Assembly (NCBI GenBank): GCA_947498355.1 | Contig: CANMKA010000001.1 | Span: 248,001-312,000 of the forward strand | Source: an uncultured Paraglaciecola sp. | GTDB taxonomy: Bacteria; Pseudomonadota; Gammaproteobacteria; Enterobacterales; Alteromonadaceae | Length of the DNA stretch: 64,000 nt | Reading direction: 5' to 3' | In this document: piece by piece, positions 58,936 to 64,000 of the stretch | Layout: every line of letters starts with the position of its first letter | Position numbering within the stretch: the stretch's first letter is position 1 | Translations under genes and position numbers: made by a program | The notes under the pieces: generated by a model | What the model was told of the DNA's origin: nothing | Databases searched by the model: none | The model's input: the letters and a program-made list of their open reading frames with translations, nothing else

Positions 58936-59775
58936 ATGTTTTATTATTTACGCTCAAATAAACCTCCCCATCGTTCTACAGTATTGGCTAGCATGTTGGG
59001 AGCCTTGATATTTTTTTGTCATCCCGTTGTTGCCTCACAAAAAACACAGGTAGAAGCAAAACCAACAGTCGAGAGTACCCTAAACACAATTAACAACACG
59101 TTTAAAAATACACATGTTGAGGTAATCGAGTGGCCTCAAGCAGCGTTAGCTAGGCTGGGAAGCATAAAACCTTCAGCGTTTGTAGCTACCCATCGTAAGT
59201 CTAAAAAAGGAAAACGCCCACTGCTGGTTAGTTTGCATGGCGGCGGAGGAAAAACCGCGACAATAGCTGAACAATTATCTCGTTCAGCAAGAGTAAAAGG
59301 CTTAGCACTGGCCGAAAAATCAAACCATGACCTTATTGTGTTTGAACCCAACTCATCAGACAGCTGGGACCCTGTCACACTAAATTATGCTCTGACGCTA
59401 TTTTTAGAGCGTTATCCAGAGGTAGACACTAAGCGTATTTATTTGATTGGGCACAGCATGGGTGGAACAGGAACCCTTAACTGGGCATTACACAATCCAG
59501 ATTTATTTGCTGCAGTGTCACCAAGCGGCTTTCGCTTAAAAGCGCCAATTGCTTCAGTCGACAGCTTAGCCAATTTACCTATTTGGCTAGCAGTTGGAAG
59601 TGAAGACGGCGTCCGCCCACAAGACGTAATGAGCGTGTATTTGGCTTTACAAAAAGCGGGAAACAAGCAGGTCGGGTATACCGCTTTTCCCGGGGCGAAT
59701 CACCCCAAAGCTAACGCTGCAGTGTTTAGCTCCTTAGACATAATAGAGTGGTTTTTATCTCATAGTAAAGGTTAG
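58936..59775 (+). CDS. Exported alpha/beta hydrolase (esterase/PHB-depolymerase-like)
   Basis: The 279-residue product has a signal-like N-terminus (hydrophobic LASMLGALIFFCHPVVA), the oxyanion region SLHGGGGKTA, the nucleophile in LIGHSMGGTGT (Ser about residue 174), an acid in VGSEDGVRPQD and a final His in GANHPKANA. This layout matches Est/PhaZ-type or prolyl-oligopeptidase-like exported hydrolases. The substrate is unknown. It follows the exported VOC gene on the same strand and could share its transcript. Confidence 0.82.
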   Translation: MFYYLRSNKPPHRSTVLASMLGALIFFCHPVVASQKTQVEAKPTVESTLNTINNTFKNTHVEVIEWPQAALARLGSIKPSAFVATHRKSKKGKRPLLVSLHGGGGKTATIAEQLSRSARVKGLALAEKSNHDLIVFEPNSSDSWDPVTLNYALTLFLERYPEVDTKRIYLIGHSMGGTGTLNWALHNPDLFAAVSPSGFRLKAPIASVDSLANLPIWLAVGSEDGVRPQDVMSVYLALQKAGNKQVGYTAFPGANHPKANAAVFSSLDIIEWFLSHSKG

Positions 59776-59900
59776 CCAAATAGCACTTGGTTACCCAGCA
59801 ATATCGATGTGAGCAAAAAACTTGACCAACGAGCTGACATTCAACAAATTTGAAAAATATGGTTAGCTTGATTAATACAATAACAACGGACTAAAAACAC

Positions 59901-60145
59901 ATGGATGTTAAACAGTACCTATCTTCTAGGGTCGACGAACAAATCAACTGGTACAACAAAAAAAACTAATACTCACAAGCTTAGCTTAAAAAGCTCAAAG
60001 GGCTAGAGGCTAAGAAGGTTAAAGGCTTAGAAATTTTTTCCACATTTTTTTGACTTTAATAGCAGGCTTTGCACCTGAGTCTTTCCTCATATTAATTATT
60101 GTTAGTATTCAGGATACATTGATTACAATAGGCGGAATTATTTGA
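59901..60145 (+). pseudogene. Decayed DUF4231-type membrane protein gene
   Basis: An ATG at 59901 opens a 22-codon frame (MDVKQYLSSRVDEQINWYNK) that matches the N-terminus of DUF4231 proteins and then hits TAA. Shifting the frame further along recovers the family's membrane part: a section ending LEIFSTFF at about 60050, then AGFAPESFLILIIVSIQDT and ITIGGII up to TGA at 60143-60145. At least two frame changes and extra stops are needed. It is clearly a broken remnant lying in an otherwise empty region. Confidence 0.72.
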
Positions 60146-60655
60146 ATCATCCGACGATTCCCCACTTTCTATGTCTCACTTACATCCCAGACTTTATGCG
60201 CACTGCCTATTTGCGGTTATTCACTAGGTACAAGCGATAACCTAGTGGTACAAAGTCATGAACTAAGTCAACCGAACCAGAAATAACGCAATCAAAAAGG
60301 TTATTCCCTCGGGTCACCGCAAAACATAAATACAGATACGCAAACCCGTTTCGCCATACTTGCCCCACTATCAAGCTTGCCCGACTATCAGGCTTGCCCC
60401 ACTATAAGGCAAAAATGTGCAAACTTATTGCCTCGTTGCGCTCTACCCAATCCGACTAAACGGCGCTGTCGTTCTAGACCATTCAGTCAAACCGACACTT
60501 ACAACCTAAACGTTAGACCATCGTCTTATAGGTACGAAGGTAGCATAGTAATTGCATTAAAAATCATCAAAATAGGGAGCGTGGATAAAGGAATGATGAA
60601 TAAGCAATATTATTAATATTTTTCAAACATATAAAAATAAGAAAGGTAGTTGTGG
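60146..60655. other. Gene-free stretch with short tandem repeats
   Basis: About 510 bp between the decayed gene and the Cache protein. It holds three 17-bp tandem repeats (separate entry) and no convincing gene. An open frame at 60377-60616 starts inside the repeats and has the composition of non-coding DNA. Confidence 0.5.
60359..60409. repeat. Three 17-bp tandem repeats
   Basis: Consecutive units are CTTGCCCCACTATCAAG, CTTGCCCGACTATCAGG and CTTGCCCCACTATAAGG. They differ at a few positions and show no dyad symmetry strong enough to suggest an operator. Confidence 0.85.
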
Positions 60656-62671
60656 ATGGGGCAATTTAACAAAGATAATCACGCTCAGTTACTGTCTGTT
60701 ATTCCTGGTGTAAAGTCTTATGACGAACGGTTAAATATACTTGACCAGTGGTGGGGTAAAATTTCACTGATCGGCAAAATCAACAGTCAAAACGTTGCGG
60801 CCAGTATTCTTGATGAGATGCAATCCACAAAAGATAAGTTTTCTGCATTACAAATTCGCTTGATTCAAAGTTTACTCGATGAACACCAACTTAAGCGTCT
60901 TGCTGATGACAAAAACACATCTCAGGTTGCCATAGATATCTTAATTAGAAACTTATTTGAGCGCACTGCAGATGTTGGCTTTTTGGCAACCGACGATGAC
61001 ATTCGAGCTTTTTTGCGTAATCCCAAGAAACAAGATGCACAACAATCTATTCAGAATAGACTGCAAGAGTACGTTAAAAAATACAGCGTTTACAACGAGA
61101 TCGTCATCTTCGATACACAAGGTTTGGTGCAAACCAACCTAGATACAAACAACCCAATTACCCAAAGCACAGATCCACTACTAGCTGAAACCCTAAATAC
61201 TCGCGAAGACTATGTTGAGACTTTTCGTTACAGTGATATTTACCCTGCTCAAAAACAATCATTAATTTATTCATGCGCAATTAGAAGCAGTAATGAAAAA
61301 AATGCAGAAGTCATTGGTGTACTGTGTTTATTTTTTCGTTTTGAAAACGAAATGCAGCGCATTTATACCGACTTATTATCACCCAATTCAGCGAGTATCG
61401 TTACAATAATTGATGAGAAAAATAACGTAATCGCCAGTAACAATACAGAAAATCTGGCACTTGGTAGCCAACTACCAAGCCAAACCGGTAGTGACTTCAT
61501 CTCTTATCGTGCACAGCCTTACTTGTCTACTGTCACACCAACCACTGGCTATCAAGGTTTTTATGGCTTGAACTGGTCGAGTCATATCATTACTCCCCTT
61601 AAAGAGGCATTTAACCAAAACAAAGCCAATCAACTGTCTCCTGACATGCTATCCGAATTATTAGCATCTAATCTGTTTTCTGACGAATTAAAAGACATCA
61701 ACCGCTCGACCGTACTCGTAAGAGACGATCTAAACCTAGTAGTGTTAAACGGGATCATTGCTTCAGCACGCCAATATGCAGTGGAGTTCATGCCTGTGCT
61801 TGAGGCTATCAAGAAAATTGGTGAAGACATAACCAATGTGTTTACTGAATCGATTAACGATTTGCTATCAACGGTAATTACTTCACGCTTAGACGATGTC
61901 AGTTTTAGAGCAGCTTTAGCAGTGGATATTATGGATCGCAATCTATATGAACGTGCCAATGACTGCCGTTGGTGGGCATTAACAACTGCATTTAAACAAA
62001 CATTACAAAAATCGCGCATTGAGTCATCTGAACTAGAGACGATCACAAATATCCTTGTTTACATAAACGATCTGTATACCGTTTATACCAACCTCTATAT
62101 ATACGACACCCAAGGCACTATATTAGCGGTATCCAACCCCAATCAGCAGTCATTTATAAACCAAAAAATTGGGCCACAAAGCGGTGCGCTGGAAGCGCTT
62201 AAATTAAACGATTCACAAAAGTATACAGTATCTCACTTTACTCCAAGCCCACTCTATGACAACCGCCACACCTATATTTACAATGCATCGATAACTAACG
62301 AACAGCAAACTCAGGTGGTAGGCGGAATTGGCGTAGTGTTCGACAGTGAACCCGAGTTTTCAGCAATGCTAAATGACACACTCCCAAAAAATAGTGATGG
62401 ACATGTCGTATCAGGATGTTTTGGTTTATATTGCCAAACAAACGGGCTCATCATCTCTGCCACCGAACATTCACCTCAAAAAGTTGGACAACATTTAACG
62501 TTAGACAAACACTATTTCGAGCTAGAAAGTGGCGGCCAATATTCTGAAATTATCACATTTTGCGATAAGCGTTATTCTGTGGGTATCGCAGCCTCAAAAG
62601 GTTATCGAGAATACAAAACCACAGGTGACTATACCAATGACGTATTAGCCTTTATATTTACTCCAATATGA
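60656..62671 (+). CDS. Soluble double-Cache/PDC sensor protein without visible output domain
   Basis: The 671-residue product lacks a signal peptide or membrane helix, yet has two regions of PDC/Cache type (about 165-330 and 465-640), each with the strand pattern VYNEIVIFDTQGLVQTN or NLYIYDTQGTILAVSN. Helical segments NLFERTADVGFLATDDDI (about 103) and MDRNLYERANDCRWWAL (about 427) precede each Cache domain, as in certain cytoplasmic sensor proteins linked to chemotaxis. No CheW, methyl-accepting, GGDEF or kinase domain follows, and it ends at FIFTPI. A TTG at 60650 is possible; the ATG at 60656 fits GAAAGG better. It may be a truncated or partner-dependent receptor. Confidence 0.75.
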   Translation: MGQFNKDNHAQLLSVIPGVKSYDERLNILDQWWGKISLIGKINSQNVAASILDEMQSTKDKFSALQIRLIQSLLDEHQLKRLADDKNTSQVAIDILIRNLFERTADVGFLATDDDIRAFLRNPKKQDAQQSIQNRLQEYVKKYSVYNEIVIFDTQGLVQTNLDTNNPITQSTDPLLAETLNTREDYVETFRYSDIYPAQKQSLIYSCAIRSSNEKNAEVIGVLCLFFRFENEMQRIYTDLLSPNSASIVTIIDEKNNVIASNNTENLALGSQLPSQTGSDFISYRAQPYLSTVTPTTGYQGFYGLNWSSHIITPLKEAFNQNKANQLSPDMLSELLASNLFSDELKDINRSTVLVRDDLNLVVLNGIIASARQYAVEFMPVLEAIKKIGEDITNVFTESINDLLSTVITSRLDDVSFRAALAVDIMDRNLYERANDCRWWALTTAFKQTLQKSRIESSELETITNILVYINDLYTVYTNLYIYDTQGTILAVSNPNQQSFINQKIGPQSGALEALKLNDSQKYTVSHFTPSPLYDNRHTYIYNASITNEQQTQVVGGIGVVFDSEPEFSAMLNDTLPKNSDGHVVSGCFGLYCQTNGLIISATEHSPQKVGQHLTLDKHYFELESGGQYSEIITFCDKRYSVGIAASKGYREYKTTGDYTNDVLAFIFTPI

Positions 62672-62976
62672 CACTAGCATGTGGATCCAAACGTCAAAGA
62701 CCGCTAGCATCTTAGAAATTTAAAAAACATACAGGTAACGAACATTACCAGCCAAAATTTGAATATTTGATTAATTGAACACCACTCTCGTGGGTGTACC
62801 TCGTTTTTACTGCTTCTTTCTTGTCACTATTTACTATCTTTTCCCCTGCTCTGCTTGTCCCTATTTACTATCTCCTATCCACTGCTAAAAGCCTTTGGAT
62901 TCCAGATCAAAAGACCTCTGGAATGACGAGGGTAGAGGTAGCGACTCTTTCACTGCTGGAATGACGGGACCGGGGG

Positions 62977-63175
62977 GCTTGTTTGGCTTTGCTTTTCTCG
63001 CCCCTATCTACTAGCTACTATTTACTTTCTACTGCTTTTACCTACTTCCCTCTGTGCGCTCAGTGTCCTCTGTGGTTCAAGGCTTTTGCTTTTGCCCTTT
63101 CTTGCCCCTATTTACTATCTCCTATCAACTGCTTTAAGCCATTGGATTCCAGATCAAAAGACCTCTGGAATGACG
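62977..63175 (+). repeat. 199-bp direct repeat, copy 1
   Basis: It starts GCTTGTTTGGCTTTGC and ends with a full REP-like palindrome. It matches 63336-63534 with about three base differences by eye. A more diverged partial copy starts at 63543. Confidence 0.88.
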
Positions 63176-63335
63176 AGGGTAGAGGTAGCGACTCTTTCAC
63201 TGCTGGAATGACGGGACCGGGGGGCTTGTTTGGCTTTGCTTTTGCCCTTTCTTGCCCCTATTTACTATCTCCTATCCACTGCTTTGAGCCATTGGATTCC
63301 AGATCAAAAGACCTCGGGAATAACGGAACCGGGAG

Positions 63336-63534
63336 GCTTGTTTGGCTTTGCTTTTCTCGCCCCTATCTACTAGCTACTATTTACTTTCTATTGCTTTTAC
63401 CTACTTCCCTCTGTGCGCTCAGTGTCCTCTGTGGTTCAAGGCTTTTGCTTTTGCCCTTTCTTGCCCCTATTTACTATCTCCTATCCACTGCTTTAAGCCA
63501 TTGGATTCCAGACCAAAAGACCTCTGGAATGACG
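63336..63534 (+). repeat. 199-bp direct repeat, copy 2
   Basis: This is the partner of 62977-63175. Differences seen are ACTG/ATTG in the middle, ATCAAC/ATCCAC near the palindrome and AGATC/AGACC within it. The near identity points to recent duplication or recombination. Confidence 0.88.
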
Positions 63535-63859
63535 GGGCCAGGGCTTGTTTGGCTTTGCTTTTCTTGCCCCTATCTACTCGCTACTATTTACTTTCTACTG
63601 CTTTTACCGACTTCCCTCTACGCGCTCCGTGCTCTCTTTGGTTCAAGGCTTTTGCTCTTAGTCTTTTCTCGATTTTGTCTATTTACTAGCTACTATTCAC
63701 TGCTTCTTGCCTTTACTTGCCCCTATCTCCTATCTACTTCCCACTGCTCCTATCCCCTGCTCTTTGCTGTTACTTTCTACTTCCAGTTTCCCTCTACCTG
63801 TCTCATTTTCAAATAAAAAGCAGGTAACAAAACTAACCATAAAGTGTAAATAAATCGTA

Positions 63860-63980
63860 AATTAACAATAAAGCATTGTACAAACCTACACATACACACG
63901 CCACAACATAAACGTTAAAAAAATAGTAAATAATATATAAATCAAATACTTACTCATAATTAACAATTAAAAAGCATTGT
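63860..63980. repeat. AT-rich direct repeat pair at the right edge
   Basis: AATTAACAATAAAGCATTGT (63860-63879) recurs as a slightly longer version at 63958-63980, about 98 bp apart, in very AT-rich DNA. It may belong to the control region of a gene beyond the window. No gene was found from 63816 to the end. Confidence 0.6.
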
Positions 63981-64000
63981 CTTTATTACACGATACGCAT

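Larger units (their letters stand above)
62811..63790. repeat. Mosaic repeat array: REP-like palindromes in pyrimidine-rich repeats
   Basis: About 1 kb of strongly C/T-rich sequence repeats phrases such as CCCCTATTTACTATCTCCTAT and CACTGCTTT. Embedded are four full copies of the 31-bp palindrome GATTCCAG...GGAATGACG at 62898-62928, 63145-63175, 63295-63325 (diverged) and 63504-63534. Two half copies (CTGCTGGAATGACGGG) lie near 62953 and 63199. Long open frames across it are low-complexity artefacts of the repeats and are not called as genes. The same vocabulary appears at 21.1-21.4 kb. Confidence 0.9.

Noticed and set aside
60420-60530. Possible integron attC-like site (GTTAGAC at about 60511)
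   Set aside because: Only one core-like heptamer is present. No matching RYYYAAC partner or convincing inner stem was found at the expected distance, and no integrase gene is near.
60377-60616. 79-codon frame upstream of the Cache gene
   Set aside because: It begins inside 17-bp tandem repeats, lacks a ribosome site and has random composition.
62811-63790. CRISPR array
   Set aside because: Repeats are of unequal length and spacing, with related rather than unique spacers, and no cas genes are in the window.
62983-63816. Long open frame of 277 codons across the repeat array, and a similar 115-codon frame at 63342-63689
   Set aside because: The translations are repeats of the same low-complexity phrases in register with the DNA repeats. 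No ribosome site or protein-like composition is present, so they are artefacts of C/T-rich repeats.

Overview
The window reads as chromosomal DNA from a marine gammaproteobacterium, most likely of the order Alteromonadales (Alteromonadaceae or Glaciecola-like). The basis is AT-rich DNA, typical gammaproteobacterial gene neighbourhoods (nadK-recN-bamE, ffh next to ypjD-yfjD, fadI-fadJ, seqA-pgm-glgP), several c-di-GMP proteins, exported peptidases and a sortable PEP-CTERM-like tail. The assignment comes from recognising protein sequences, not from a search.

Layout. 1-2.9 kb: the N-terminal end of recC running off the left edge, divergent from xthA, a CbiM-like membrane protein and a lone receiver domain. 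3-9.7 kb (minus strand): an exported S9 peptidase, a HEXXH/MORN-repeat protein, a DASS anion transporter and nagZ. 9.8-13 kb: nadK, recN behind a perfect LexA box, and bamE. 13.5-19.2 kb: a three-gene type I secretion-like operon whose ABC protein has lost every ATPase motif, then a secreted trypsin-like protease. 19.3-21.9 kb: an accessory patch with small genes, a decayed acetyltransferase, a REP-like repeat pair and a NYN-domain protein. 22-29.6 kb: moeB, an EAL protein and ffh on the minus strand; ypjD and yfjD on the plus strand; a 58-codon gene and sixA. 29.7-37.2 kb: an M16 peptidase and a 1501-residue propeller-PAS-GGDEF-EAL sensor. 37.7-38.5 kb: two nearly identical tandem genes for tiny exported peptides behind a structured leader, and a small membrane protein. 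38.8-42.3 kb: fadIJ with a FadR-like operator. 42.5-50.9 kb: MoxR-DUF58-DUF4381-VWA-VWA/TPR-BatD followed by an ECF sigma/anti-sigma pair. 51-57.5 kb: an EAL protein with a degenerate GGDEF, glgP, pgm and seqA, with clear terminators. 57.9-64 kb: an exported two-domain VOC protein, an exported esterase, a decayed DUF4231 gene, a soluble double-Cache protein and a mosaic repeat array of about 1 kb.

How the genes fit together. Housekeeping blocks (DNA repair, NAD(P), outer-membrane assembly, protein targeting, beta-oxidation, glycogen breakdown, replication control) alternate with accessory segments. The Bat-type cluster and its sigma/anti-sigma pair form one tightly overlapped unit that probably serves envelope stress. 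Three c-di-GMP proteins are present: two have defective GGDEF motifs and look like phosphodiesterases or receptors, and one has both motifs intact. The most unusual items are the ATPase-dead ABC protein in an otherwise complete exporter operon, the tandem peptide genes, and the REP/pyrimidine-rich mosaic repeats that occur at two places 41 kb apart.
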